DNA of 39,013 bases. Source: Candidatus Micrarchaeota archaeon UBA95 (GTDB taxonomy: Archaea; Micrarchaeota; Micrarchaeia; Norongarragalinales; Norongarragalinaceae). The notes beneath the pieces were generated by a model. The model was given only the letters and a program-made list of their open reading frames with translations. It ran no database searches and had not been told where the DNA came from. Shown in pieces: positions 14,277 through 21,642 of the stretch (positions within the stretch are counted from its first letter, which is position 1; the number at the start of each line of letters is the position of its first letter). The stretch spans positions 1 through 39,013 of the forward strand of contig DALH01000018.1 of the NCBI GenBank assembly GCA_002499405.1, in the 5' to 3' direction. The position numbers and the translations under genes were made by a program.

Positions 14277-15056
14277 CTAAACGTTTTGGTCTGGTTTATT
14301 GAAAAAGTTTCGCACCCGGACGCGCAACGAATTGAATTCCAGGAGGCCCCGATAAACCGCGTCCTTCTTGAAGGCGAGCAGGTATGCGGCTGCGAACAAC
14401 GCACCATAGGCGTGGACGAATAAATCCGTGTGCGTTGCGTGCTCGCGTTCCTGTCCCTCCGCCACCACGCGCACCTTTTCCTCTGTTTTCTCCAGGCCTT
14501 GGCGGGCCGCTTCGGCTTCCTCGGTCAGACCCGCGTTCTCAAACGCGGTTATTTGCTCCTTCAACGCGCTGGTCTCGCTTGCAAAGCTTTCCGCCTGCTG
14601 CTGATTCATAGCGGTCACCAACGGGAAAATCGCGGCGTAGGTTATGAGCGGCGCGGCAATCAAAAGGGGAATCGCCCGGGAAGGGTTGAGCATCATCGCC
14701 GCCGCCATCACGCCACTCAGCCCCGCGCTGGCTCCAATGAGAAAGGAGGATGGATTTATCAATGAAAACATTGCGCTGGCGAAAAAGCCCGAGAACAAAA
14801 AGAGCGAGATGGTGTCAAGCCACGACAGGGACTGCTCCAACAGGAAGATAAAGAGCAACAAAGGCAGCAGGTTGCCCAACAAATGGTATGCCCCAACGTG
14901 ATAAAACATGTGGGAGAACAGCGCTCCGGCTTGGTTGAAAGAGAATGCATTTTCGGAGATGACTTCGTTGGGGAGGTAAAGCGTCCCTTGGGACTGAAAG
15001 AAGTAGGGGGCGAGTATTGCCGCCGCCAAGACGAGGGTTGCAATCGGGAAACGCAT
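14277..15056 (-). CDS. Rhomboid-family intramembrane serine protease with soluble insertion
   Basis: 259 residues, polytopic. 'HVGAYHLLGN' supplies the conserved His/Asn helix, 'IGASAGLSGVM' the catalytic serine (GxSxG), and 'LFVHAYGALFAAA' the catalytic histidine. Between the serine and histidine helices lies a charged, probably coiled-coil insertion of roughly 65 residues ('ETSALKEQITAFENAGLTEE', 'ARQGLEKTEEKVRVVAEGQE') that ordinary rhomboids lack. I chose the ATG at 15056 because TATAAATTG on the minus strand is about 27 bases upstream. Substrates are unknown. Confidence 0.87.
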   Translation of the reverse strand: MRFPIATLVLAAAILAPYFFQSQGTLYLPNEVISENAFSFNQAGALFSHMFYHVGAYHLLGNLLPLLLFIFLLEQSLSWLDTISLFLFSGFFASAMFSLINPSSFLIGASAGLSGVMAAAMMLNPSRAIPLLIAAPLITYAAIFPLVTAMNQQQAESFASETSALKEQITAFENAGLTEEAEAARQGLEKTEEKVRVVAEGQEREHATHTDLFVHAYGALFAAAYLLAFKKDAVYRGLLEFNSLRVRVRNFFNKPDQNV

Positions 15057-15236
15057 GAAGAACAAACGGCGTAAAACAATTTATACGGTTAAGTATTGGG
15101 AGCAGAGATGAAAGAGAATTAGGCCGGCTCTTTGGGAGCCAGCAAGGCGACCATTTCAACCCACCTATACAGAATACGCATTAAGGAATCCCTGCAAGTA
15201 AATAAAAGGATTACGAACTACCAGAACCGAGTAATT

Positions 15237-15250
15237 CCGCTTTTAAGCGG
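15237..15250. other. Palindrome at the 3' end of tRNA-Lys
   Basis: CCGCTTTTAAGCGG is a perfect inverted repeat (6-bp arms, TT or AA loop) that overlaps the 3' edge of the tRNA-Lys gene. It could help end transcription or be part of the 3' trailer; no long U-run follows it. Confidence 0.3.
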
Positions 15251-15434
15251 GCCCAGAGGGACGGTCGCAACCTTTCTTTTTTCATCAATGCCTAGCAAAC
15301 GCTTCCGCGTTTGCAGGCACGCGAACCACAACGGTTCGCCGTGTTTTTTCTTTCACGAAAGAAAAAAGATTGTTTCGAACCCTCGACACCTCGGTTAAGA
15401 GCCGAGTGCTCTGACCAGGCTGAGCTATGGGCCC
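15248..15434 (-). tRNA. tRNA-Lys (anticodon CTT) interrupted by a T-loop intron
   Basis: The 5' exon (15434-15374) gives acceptor GGGCCCA, a D-arm GCTC/GAGC, an anticodon stem CTCGG/CCGAG around CTCTTAA (anticodon CTT) and T-stem GAGGG followed by TTCGAA. The expected CCCTC partner is not next; it occurs 112 bases later at 15260-15256, followed by TGGGCCC and discriminator G (exon 15261-15248). Removing 15262-15373 restores the consensus T-arm GAGGG-TTCGAAT-CCCTC and a 75-nt tRNA. The gene lies beside aTrm56, the enzyme that methylates C56 in this same loop. Confidence 0.88.
15262..15373 (-). other. Predicted archaeal tRNA intron in the T-loop (between positions 59 and 60)
   Basis: 112 nt. 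Its ends are paired over a long range: CAATCTTTTTTCTTTC near the 5' end pairs with GAAAAAAGAAAGGTTG near the 3' end (15 of 16 positions, G-U included). Next to the splice sites the strands TTCG-AAA and CGAC-CGT can form a relaxed bulge-helix-bulge, three of four central pairs matching. The interior holds two perfect hairpins (GCGAACC/GGTTCGC and GCAAACGC/GCGTTTGC) and a third that competes with the end pairing (TTTTTTCTTT/AAAGAAAAAA). Confidence 0.75.
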
Positions 15435-15471
15435 GCGGAAGGTTTTTGGACTTGCGTGATTTAAGATTGTT

Positions 15472-15987
15472 ATGGTTGTAGCCGTTGCGCGGTTGGGCCA
15501 CCGCTCCAAGCGCGACAAGAGGTTGAGTACGCATTGCGCATTGATTGCGCGCGCCTTTGGAGCCGAGCGAATGGTTTACTTCGGTGAAAAGGACGCCGTA
15601 TTGGAGGCCAGCGTTCGGGGCGTTGTTTCGCGTTGGGGCGGCTCGTTTGAAATCGAGCACGGCAACTCGTGGAAACGCCTCTTCAACGAAGAAAAAAAAC
15701 GGGGAACAAAAATAGTTCACCTGACCATGTACGGCTTGCCCTACAAGCGCGTGTTGCAATCGGTCAAGGGGAAGCGCCTGCTCGTGGTCATCGGTTCCAA
15801 AAAGGTTCCACGCGGGATTTACGGGGAAGCGAACTACAACTGTTCAATCACCAACCAACCGCACTCCGAAGCCGGGGCGCTCGCCGTGTTTCTGGAAGGC
15901 CTGGGTTTGCAGTCGCGCTTCAGGGGGGCGAAATTGAGGTTGAAACCCTCTGCAAGAGGCAAACGTTTCACGACTAAATATAAATAG
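15472..15987 (+). CDS. trm56: tRNA (cytidine-56 2'-O)-methyltransferase aTrm56
   Basis: 171-residue SPOUT-class enzyme that makes Cm56 in the T-loop of archaeal tRNAs using S-adenosylmethionine. Family signatures are present: 'RLGHRSKRDKRLSTHCALIA' at the N-terminus, 'VHLTMYGLPY' in the middle, 'VVIGSKKVPRGIYGEANYNC' and 'TNQPHSEAGALAVFLEGL' forming the knotted cofactor site. It diverges from the tRNA-Lys gene with the T-loop intron and is followed by tfe after 16 bases. Confidence 0.93.
   Translation: MVVAVARLGHRSKRDKRLSTHCALIARAFGAERMVYFGEKDAVLEASVRGVVSRWGGSFEIEHGNSWKRLFNEEKKRGTKIVHLTMYGLPYKRVLQSVKGKRLLVVIGSKKVPRGIYGEANYNCSITNQPHSEAGALAVFLEGLGLQSRFRGAKLRLKPSARGKRFTTKYK
15974..15984 (+). 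promoter_or_regulatory. TATA box of tfe inside the 3' end of trm56
   Basis: CTAAATATAAA (15974-15984) overlaps the last codons of trm56. Its centre is about 25 bases before the tfe ATG at 16004, so tfe can be transcribed as a separate leaderless mRNA. Confidence 0.45.
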
Positions 15988-16003
15988 TTATCTGACCAGA
16001 ATA

Positions 16004-16540
16004 ATGTTCATGCCGGAAGGTAAGTCGTTGAGGGGGCTCTATTCTTTTGTCAGCGAGCGCACTGGCGGCGATGGTTTGAAGGTCTTGAAGGCCCTCGGCG
16101 ACGGCGCGACCGATGACGTCATAGAGCAAAAAACCAGTTTCAAGGTTTCCAACATCCGGCACTTGTTGAACGTGTTGCACGAAAACGGCATCGTGAACTA
16201 CACGCGCGAGAAAAACATGCAGACGGGCTGGTTCACGTACACGTGGTATTTCGACGTGGATCGGACAACTCAAAACCTGTTGCGCGCGAAGCGAAGGCAA
16301 CTCGCGGGCCTGAAGGTCCGCCTCACCAAAGAGGAGACAAAGGATTTTTATCAGTGCAACAAGAAATGCCGGCCGCACGGTTTCGAGGAGGCGTTCGACA
16401 ACAGCTTCAAATGTTTGGAGTGCGGCTGCAGGTTGAAGCCGGAAAAGGACTCACACAAGGAAAAACGCTTAAACGAATTAAACGAGCAAATCAACTCTTT
16501 GCAACAACTGCTCGGCAACTTTGAGTCGAACGAGTTATAA
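16004..16540 (+). CDS. tfe: Transcription factor E, alpha subunit
   Basis: 178 residues; the archaeal counterpart of TFIIE-alpha, which stabilises the open promoter complex. The N-terminal extended winged helix is seen in 'GDGATDDVIEQKTSFKVSNI' and 'LLNVLHENGIVNYTREKN', then 'GWFTYTWYFD', the conserved wing. A zinc ribbon follows ('FYQCNKKCRPHGFEEAF', 'FKCLECGCRL'), then a C-terminal coiled coil ('NELNEQINSLQQLLGNF'). The start is the ATG at 16004; an internal ATG at 16010 is equally usable. Confidence 0.92.
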   Translation: MFMPEGKSLRGLYSFVSERTGGDGLKVLKALGDGATDDVIEQKTSFKVSNIRHLLNVLHENGIVNYTREKNMQTGWFTYTWYFDVDRTTQNLLRAKRRQLAGLKVRLTKEETKDFYQCNKKCRPHGFEEAFDNSFKCLECGCRLKPEKDSHKEKRLNELNEQINSLQQLLGNFESNEL

Positions 16541-16569
16541 ACGCGAAAACGCAAATTCTTCCTGTTTTT

Positions 16570-16644
16570 AGCGGGGTAGGGTAGCCAGGAGTGCCCGCTG
16601 GGCTCATAACCCGGAGATCGGAGGTTCAAATCCTCTCCCCGCTA
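16570..16644 (+). tRNA. Initiator tRNA-Met (anticodon CAT)
   Basis: 75-nt cloverleaf. Acceptor AGCGGGG pairs with CCCCGCT, so the first pair is A1-U72 as in archaeal initiators, with discriminator A. Anticodon stem CTGGG/CCCGG around CTCATAA contains the three consecutive G-C pairs that mark initiator tRNA. The T-arm is GGAGG-TTCAAAT-CCTCT. No intron and no encoded CCA. Confidence 0.95.
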
Positions 16645-16974
16645 TTTGTAGGGGCTGTGGCTCCTCTTGTAAGAATAGTGCCCGTATTTGGGCTTCTCCG
16701 GTTCGGCTGGTTCTTCTTCCTCCTCTACGGACGTCGAAGACGAGACCAGAATGATTTTTTCGGCGGCTTTAACGCTCTTGTAGAGAATCGTTTTCTCGCG
16801 GAAGATTTTTCGCGCCTCATCCTTGCTCGTAGCCCTGATGGGTTCCAATGTCAAGCGAACGACCTCGCCTTTCTGCAGATCTATGATGACATCGTAGACC
16901 TTGCCCAACTGGTCCGCGGAATCCGTGTAAATGTCCATGCCTATGAGCTGTGAAACCTTCAACAATTCAATCAA
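16642..16974 (-). CDS. PRC-barrel domain protein
   Basis: 110 residues from a TTG at 16974. 'VSQLIGMDIYTDSADQLGKV', 'DVIIDLQKGEVVRLTLEP' and 'ILYKSVKAAEKIILVSS' form a PRC-barrel, a small beta-barrel found in ribosome-maturation and archaeal cell-division (CdpB-type) proteins. The C-terminus is an acidic linker followed by a Tyr/Lys/Ser-rich tail ('KYGHYSYKRSHSPYK'). The stop codon overlaps the last three bases of the convergent initiator tRNA gene. The TATA-like TTTAATTAC near 17003 supports the non-ATG start. Confidence 0.8.
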   Translation of the reverse strand: MIELLKVSQLIGMDIYTDSADQLGKVYDVIIDLQKGEVVRLTLEPIRATSKDEARKIFREKTILYKSVKAAEKIILVSSSTSVEEEEEPAEPEKPKYGHYSYKRSHSPYK

Positions 16975-17009
16975 CCTCTACTAAACCATTGAAACCGTAA
17001 TTAAATACT

Positions 17010-17411
17010 TTATGCAACGCGTATTAACAACCGTTTTCTCGACTCGTTGAGCACGTGACCATAATCCCTGTAATGCGACACCGCGGTCAGGAACAGGGGG
17101 TAGCCGCCCGGCGTCGTGCGCGGCGAAGACCAAACCTTCAAGTGAATTGAGCGCTTTTCGCCGGGTTCAAGGACTCCTAGACGGGTTTCCTTCTGGTTGG
17201 ATAAAAGGTTGGATTCAAAACCCAGCTTTTTTGAAGTGAACGCAACCAGGGACGTGAGCATGGGCTGATCGCTGTTGTTCGTCAAATAAACCGACAACAA
17301 AAGGTAGTCGTTCTTGTACGGCCTCAAACTCAATGGGTGCACCGAATAGTCAATTGAGTAATTGGATTGCGCTAGAACCGGTTTCTTGCCAAACAAATCA
17401 AACAACGCCAT
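17010..17411 (-). CDS. Hypothetical beta-rich protein
   Basis: 133 residues, no signal peptide or membrane helix. The pattern 'YKNDYLLLSVYLTNNSDQPM' followed by 'RLGVLEPGEKRSIHLKVWSS' and 'GGYPLFLTAVSHYRDYG' looks like an immunoglobulin-like beta-sandwich of the kind used for conserved archaeal adhesion or binding domains. No catalytic motif. TTTTATTTTGCG on this strand is about 26 bases before the ATG, so it is probably a single leaderless gene. Function not recognised. Confidence 0.75.
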   Translation of the reverse strand: MALFDLFGKKPVLAQSNYSIDYSVHPLSLRPYKNDYLLLSVYLTNNSDQPMLTSLVAFTSKKLGFESNLLSNQKETRLGVLEPGEKRSIHLKVWSSPRTTPGGYPLFLTAVSHYRDYGHVLNESRKRLLIRVA

Positions 17412-17514
17412 TTTACGCTAGAAAGAGTCCCACGCAAAATAAAAGCGTTCCCAAATCACTGACCCCCCTCACTTCTACTATTCACTATTCGGCACGATCG
17501 GGTTTTGGACGGGT

Positions 17515-18033
17515 TTAGGGCCGGGTTTGATTTTGAAAAGAACCAGAGTAGGCGGCGCCCCCGGTTGCCCCCATGAAAACGAGTTGACAAATCCTGGTTC
17601 CAGGAACCAACTCCAATTCGTTCGGCGAAGCATTGAATATTTCCAATACCTGGTGGTTGTTTGAACCCGGTTGAACCAGTCCAGAACTCACGTGAACAAA
17701 CAATCCGCTTCTTGCGAAGCGACTCCTTCCCTCTATAAAAGCGCACAAGGAATCAGTCAACTTCAATTGTTCTAAGGTTACTCCCAACACTAGTTGCCCG
17801 GGTTTTAATGGAAGAGCTTCCCCGCACTCTAACTTCCTAGTATGGTAGTATTCTTTTGAATAAGAGAATTCGTCATCCAAACGCGTTTTTCTATTTGTTT
17901 TTCTGTAAACCCTGAACTCGTTTCCCAAGCGGAAGTCAATTGAACAAGGACCAACCAACGACTCATCAAAAGGAGTTATTATTATCTCCTTGTTCTGAAT
18001 TGCTTCAAGCAAAGCCGCCCTAGACAAAATCAT
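17515..18033 (-). CDS. dcd: dCTP deaminase / dUTPase family protein
   Basis: 172 residues. The dUTPase-like jelly-roll fold is seen in 'VGPCSIDFRLGNEFRVYR', 'IEGRSRFARSGLFVHVSSG' and 'PGTRICQLVFM'. The Glu of 'HQVLEIFNAS' is at the position of the dCTP-deaminase catalytic Glu. The usual 'GRSSLAR' motif reads 'GRSRFAR', so substrate handling may differ. Product would be dUTP or dUMP for thymidylate synthesis. I chose the ATG at 18033 because AAATAAAATAAAC on this strand lies about 25 bases upstream. Confidence 0.82.
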   Translation of the reverse strand: MILSRAALLEAIQNKEIIITPFDESLVGPCSIDFRLGNEFRVYRKTNRKTRLDDEFSYSKEYYHTRKLECGEALPLKPGQLVLGVTLEQLKLTDSLCAFIEGRSRFARSGLFVHVSSGLVQPGSNNHQVLEIFNASPNELELVPGTRICQLVFMGATGGAAYSGSFQNQTRP

Positions 18034-18138
18034 GAATTCATTACGCAAACGTTTATTTTATTTGTCGCGTATTCAAATGAATGCGCAAACTGGAGCAGCG
18101 CACGCGAGAATAGTGGAAGTGAAGGGGGAGTCCATTGA

Positions 18139-19353
18139 ATGATTGGACGTGTTTTTGCAAGGGAGTTGCTTGACTCGCGTGGAAACCCGACCGTGGAATG
18201 TGAGCTGCAAACCAACAAAGGGGTTTTCCGTGCGATGGTACCCAGCGGCGCTTCCACCGGAACGCACGAAGCACTTGAACTCCGCGACGGCGGAAACCGC
18301 TATCACGGCCAGGGAGTGCAAAAAGCGGTGAAAAACGTCAACGACGTCCTCGCGCCCCTCGTCCTGGGAAAAGAGCCTCGTCAAGCCCTCGACCAAAAAC
18401 TATTGCAAGCCGACGGCACGCCCAATAAGCGCAGACTAGGCGCAAATGCAATCCTCTCAATCAGCATGGCAATCTCGCGCGCTGCCGCGGCAGACCAGGA
18501 AAAAACCCTGTACGAATACGTTTCCCGATTGTCTGGGCGAAAGCCCTCGATGCCGGCAATAGCTGCGAACGTCGTCAACGGCGGCATGCACGCCGGCAAC
18601 GCCCTAAAGATACAGGAATACCTGATTATTCCCAAGGGCGCGTCTTCGTTTACGGACGGGGCGCGCATGGTTTCAGAGACGTACCACGAGCTCAAAAAAA
18701 TTTTGAAGGAAAAATACGGCCCCGAAGCAATCAATGTTGGAGACGAAGGAGGTTTTGCGCCACCCCTGTCCGACAACTGCGAACCCTTTGAACTCATCAG
18801 CCAGGCGATTGAGGAGTGCGGCTACGCCAAAAAAATATTTTTCGGGCTGGACGCGGCAGCAACAAACTTTTATGAAAAAAACAAGTACGTTCTTGACAAG
18901 GAGTATTCGGGGCGGGAACTCGTAGACTACTACCTGGGCCTAGCCAAAACATACCCTATCCTGTGGGTAGAGGACCCGTTTGCAGAAGACGATTTTGAAT
19001 CATTCGCCGCCCTCACCTCAAAAGCCAAGTTCGCGGTGGTGGGAGACGACCTGGTCGTAACCAACCCCAAACGCATCAAGACCGCCATTCAAAAAAAGGC
19101 GTGCAACTGCCTCCTCGTGAAGTTGAATCAAATCGGCACGGTAAGCGAGGCGATTAATGCCGTGAAAACCGCGCGTTCGGCCGGCTGGACCACAATGGTC
19201 TCGCATCGTTCGGGGGAGACGGAGGACGCGTTTCTGGCGGACTTCGCGGTAGGCGTGGGCAGCGAATACGTGAAAATAGGTGCGCCCGCGCGCAGCGACC
19301 GCACCGCAAAATACAACCAGTTGATGCGCTTGGAGGAGCAACTCACCGCCTAG
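18139..19353 (+). CDS. eno: Enolase
   Basis: 404 residues; interconverts 2-phosphoglycerate and phosphoenolpyruvate. 'ARELLDSRGNPTVECEL' and 'PSGASTGTHEALELRD' are the N-terminal signatures. Catalytic and Mg-binding residues are visible in 'GDEGGFAPPL' (Glu), 'FFGLDAAA' (Asp), 'WVEDPFAEDD' (Glu), 'VGDDLVVTNP' (Asp), 'LLVKLNQIGT' (Lys) and 'MVSHRSGETED' (His/Arg/Ser). Slightly shorter than the usual 430. A GAAGGGGGAG tract lies about 10 bases before the ATG and may be a ribosome-binding site. Converges with the next glycolytic gene, overlapping 11 bases. Confidence 0.97.
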   Translation: MIGRVFARELLDSRGNPTVECELQTNKGVFRAMVPSGASTGTHEALELRDGGNRYHGQGVQKAVKNVNDVLAPLVLGKEPRQALDQKLLQADGTPNKRRLGANAILSISMAISRAAAADQEKTLYEYVSRLSGRKPSMPAIAANVVNGGMHAGNALKIQEYLIIPKGASSFTDGARMVSETYHELKKILKEKYGPEAINVGDEGGFAPPLSDNCEPFELISQAIEECGYAKKIFFGLDAAATNFYEKNKYVLDKEYSGRELVDYYLGLAKTYPILWVEDPFAEDDFESFAALTSKAKFAVVGDDLVVTNPKRIKTAIQKKACNCLLVKLNQIGTVSEAINAVKTARSAGWTTMVSHRSGETEDAFLADFAVGVGSEYVKIGAPARSDRTAKYNQLMRLEEQLTA

Positions 19354-20560
19354 ACAACGCGCGCGGCAGCAAGTCGAATTGCCGGATTGTCGGACCCTTT
19401 TTGCACAACTCCTCGCCAAACGTTTTTCCGCCGGGTTTCCCGGGCCTTCCGTCAAACAACAGGTATGGAATCGGGTCGACCGTGTGCGCCTTCTTCCTGC
19501 ACGACGTGCAATGGTCCGCCCCCACGACTATCATGGTTTTTTCGTCCAAGCCGATGCCCTCCAAAAACGCGTCCACGCGCTCGATTTCGCGGACCTTGGC
19601 GTGCACGTCGCCGTCGTGCCCCGGCAAATCGGTTGTCTTGAAGTGAACGAAAACGAAGTTTTTTCTCTTTAACGCGCGCTTCACGGGCCGGGCCTTCAAC
19701 ATCACCTCTTTGAAGGAGTCCCCAACGTCTTCGGGAACGAATTCAATAGGGATTCCCAGCAGCCGGCACACCCCCGTGTTCACGGCGATGCCCGTAACCG
19801 CCACGGGCTTGACCCCAAACCGTCTGGAGAAGGGTTTAAGTTTTGGAATTTTGTTGCCGAAGCCGCGCGGAAGCAAAACGTTCGCCGCCGGCTTGCCTTT
19901 TTTCTTGCGCTCCTTGTTAACGGGATGGCCGGACAAAACCCCGAAACTTTTTTGCACGAATTCGTTGACGAGGCGCGCCGTCCTCCTTGCAGAGGGCTTC
20001 TTCGGCTTGGCCTCCCCAACCATTACTCCGGTTTGCTGCGGGTCTGGGCTGGTTATTTCGGGCGAGTAACGCCCCTTCTTGAATACGAGGATGCCGCGGT
20101 GCGTGGTCGTGGCCTTGAACTCGAAGGGGACCCCGAATTTCATGGAATTGATTGCCCGTTCCAGGGCAGTGGTGTCCTGAATTCTTCCCGCGCGCCTGTC
20201 AACGACGACGCCTTCTCCGTTTATCGTCGCGAAATTGCAGCGCATGGCCAGGTCGCCGTTCTTGACACATATTTTTTCGCCTATTGCTTCAATAATGCCT
20301 CGGCCATGCGGGAAACTGCGCACATCGTAACCGAGAAACGAGAATGTCATTGCGGAAGCGTCGCTTATGGGGACAATTGAACCCAAGCCCACGGGATTCA
20401 AGAAACCGCACTCGCTTTTGTCCAGCAACGAGTCCAAGAACGGAGTGTTCGCGTATTCCAGGGGAGTCTTCCCGCCCAATTCGCGGTATTCGTCTTTTTC
20501 GCCGTATCCGTCAAGCAAGCAGTAAAGGATTTTCCTCAAAAACAACCCACCGGCAGTCAT
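19343..20560 (-). CDS. apgM: 2,3-bisphosphoglycerate-independent phosphoglycerate mutase, archaeal type
   Basis: Up to 405 residues; interconverts 3- and 2-phosphoglycerate, the step before enolase, whose gene converges on it. Alkaline-phosphatase-fold metal sites appear in 'YCLLDGYGEKD', 'PISDASAMTFSFLGYD' (Ser nucleophile), 'KTTDLPGHDGD' and 'VVGADHCTSCRKKAHTVDPI'. The start is uncertain: the ATG at 20560 lies only about 18 bases from the TATA box at 20573-20582, and family members begin close to '(M)RKILYCLLDGYG', so a TTG at 20539 or 20545 may be the true start. Confidence 0.93.
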   Translation of the reverse strand: MTAGGLFLRKILYCLLDGYGEKDEYRELGGKTPLEYANTPFLDSLLDKSECGFLNPVGLGSIVPISDASAMTFSFLGYDVRSFPHGRGIIEAIGEKICVKNGDLAMRCNFATINGEGVVVDRRAGRIQDTTALERAINSMKFGVPFEFKATTTHRGILVFKKGRYSPEITSPDPQQTGVMVGEAKPKKPSARRTARLVNEFVQKSFGVLSGHPVNKERKKKGKPAANVLLPRGFGNKIPKLKPFSRRFGVKPVAVTGIAVNTGVCRLLGIPIEFVPEDVGDSFKEVMLKARPVKRALKRKNFVFVHFKTTDLPGHDGDVHAKVREIERVDAFLEGIGLDEKTMIVVGADHCTSCRKKAHTVDPIPYLLFDGRPGKPGGKTFGEELCKKGPTIRQFDLLPRALSRR

Positions 20561-20572
20561 TACGTTGCTCGG

Positions 20573-20583
20573 TTATTTATATG
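20573..20583. promoter_or_regulatory. TATA box between apgM and zinc-ribbon gene
   Basis: TTATTTATATG is centred about 26 bases before the plus-strand ATG at 20604. Read on the minus strand (CATATAAATAA) it would place apgM transcription start near 20552, downstream of the ATG at 20560. Confidence 0.45.
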
Positions 20584-20603
20584 ATGCACGCCAAAATCAG
20601 TTC

Positions 20604-20903
20604 ATGAAGTGCACATGTCAGTCTTGTTTCTACGAGTTCAACAGCGACGACCCGCTAGAACCGTGCCCCAACTGTCATTCCCACGACGTGAAACGCACGA
20701 AGGGCAAGGTAATCGAGAAAAGCATTAAAAAAGAGGTCTCAAAAAGCACCAAGTCCTCGTGGAAGGAATTCCACTCAAGCGGGTCATCCAACGAGTGCCC
20801 CAACTGCGGTGGTTCCGAGTTCACGCGCGACTTCAAGCACAAGGAAAAGGTTTGCAAAAAATGCGGCCACATACTGGCCTTGCCGAGGAACACTAAATGT
20901 TGA
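20604..20903 (+). CDS. Double zinc-ribbon protein
   Basis: 99 residues. Two CxxC-CxxC zinc sites: residues near the N-terminus ('CTCQSCFYEF' with 'EPCPNCHSHD') and the C-terminus ('NECPNCGGSEF' with 'KVCKKCGHIL'). The second resembles the TFIIB-type ribbon. A Lys/Ser-rich linker joins them. Likely a nucleic-acid or protein-binding adaptor; no enzyme domain. I started at 'MKCTCQSC' because the TATA box is at leaderless distance and the upstream codons carry no family signal. Confidence 0.8.
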   Translation: MKCTCQSCFYEFNSDDPLEPCPNCHSHDVKRTKGKVIEKSIKKEVSKSTKSSWKEFHSSGSSNECPNCGGSEFTRDFKHKEKVCKKCGHILALPRNTKC

Positions 20904-21064
20904 AGCAGGTGAATACGTTCCTTTACGCAATCTGGGCGCTCATAACCACCCTCGCCGGCCAGTTGATTGTCTTGCTCTTTGACGCCCCTCAGTTCGCCCT
21001 CGCCCTGGAATACCAGGTTTACGTCGGCCTAGTGCTCGTAGGCCTATTCATACTTTTTCCTTGA
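20897..21064 (+). CDS. Small two-helix membrane protein
   Basis: 55 residues starting at the ATG that overlaps the zinc-ribbon gene by seven bases. Two hydrophobic helices are visible: 'FLYAIWALITTLAGQLIVLL' and 'YQVYVGLVLVGLFILF', joined by a short loop with Asp-Ala-Pro-Gln. Unrecognised. The overlap suggests translation coupled to the zinc-ribbon gene. Its last 17 bases overlap the convergent HD-domain gene. Confidence 0.6.
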   Translation: MLKQVNTFLYAIWALITTLAGQLIVLLFDAPQFALALEYQVYVGLVLVGLFILFP

Positions 21065-21590
21065 GGCCCGCCCACCACGGCCCCTTCAAGGCCTTGAATT
21101 CAGCCAGCAATTTCTTGGCGGACTCGGTCTTCAACGCTTTTTCAACGCGTTGCATCCAGTCCCCCGCGAGCCGGTAACCCGTTGACTCGTATTCCAACGC
21201 CTGCAACGCGCACTCCAAGTAATCCGCGTCCTTCAACACCGCGCGCTCTTTTTCGTTCAATTCAGTCAATCGCGTTTTTTTGGGCAAGGCACCCCACTGA
21301 TCTTTTTCGGCGCGCGCCTCAGTTTCCACCTTGTTCTTGAAGTAGTTGGAGGCCACTTTGTGCAGGTCGCCGGTCCGCGTCTCGGGCGCATCGTGAAACA
21401 CGGCGTGCGTGCACAGCTTTTCCGCGTCCAAGCCCTCTTCCCTTGCAAGAAAGTAGGCCACGGCCGCGGCGCGCCACGAATGCTCTGCAACGCTCTCCGG
21501 GTCCTTGACGCCGGCGTACCACCAGCCCGTGCGCTTGCTCAACTTCAAGACGCCCAACTCGGACAAAAATCGTGCAACTTTCTTCTTCAT
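21048..21590 (-). CDS. HD-domain phosphohydrolase (YfbR/HDDC2-like 5'-nucleotidase)
   Basis: 180 residues. HD metal ligands are visible in 'ESVAEHSWRAAAVAYFLA' (first His), 'THAVFHDAPETRTGDL' (His-Asp) and 'VLKDADYLECALQALEY' (last Asp). The arrangement matches 5'-deoxynucleotidases of the YfbR/HDDC2 group. I chose the ATG at 21590 ('MKKKVARFLSELGVLK'), as the 31 upstream codons overlap the methyltransferase gene and look unrelated. It follows the methyltransferase gene on the same strand. Confidence 0.85.
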   Translation of the reverse strand: MKKKVARFLSELGVLKLSKRTGWWYAGVKDPESVAEHSWRAAAVAYFLAREEGLDAEKLCTHAVFHDAPETRTGDLHKVASNYFKNKVETEARAEKDQWGALPKKTRLTELNEKERAVLKDADYLECALQALEYESTGYRLAGDWMQRVEKALKTESAKKLLAEFKALKGPWWAGLKEKV

Positions 21591-21642
21591 CTCAACACCG
21601 ATAACGGCATCGCGACCAGAAATAAGAAGGTTGCCTTGCGCA

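Noticed and set aside
15066..15247. Possible C/D box small RNA near GAGATGAAAG and the GGCTC/GAGCC hairpin (about 15106-15150)
   Set aside because: Only one imperfect C-box-like match and no convincing D box or guide region.
17456..17746. Minus-strand open frame of 96 codons
   Set aside because: It is another frame of the dCTP deaminase gene, with no family signal.
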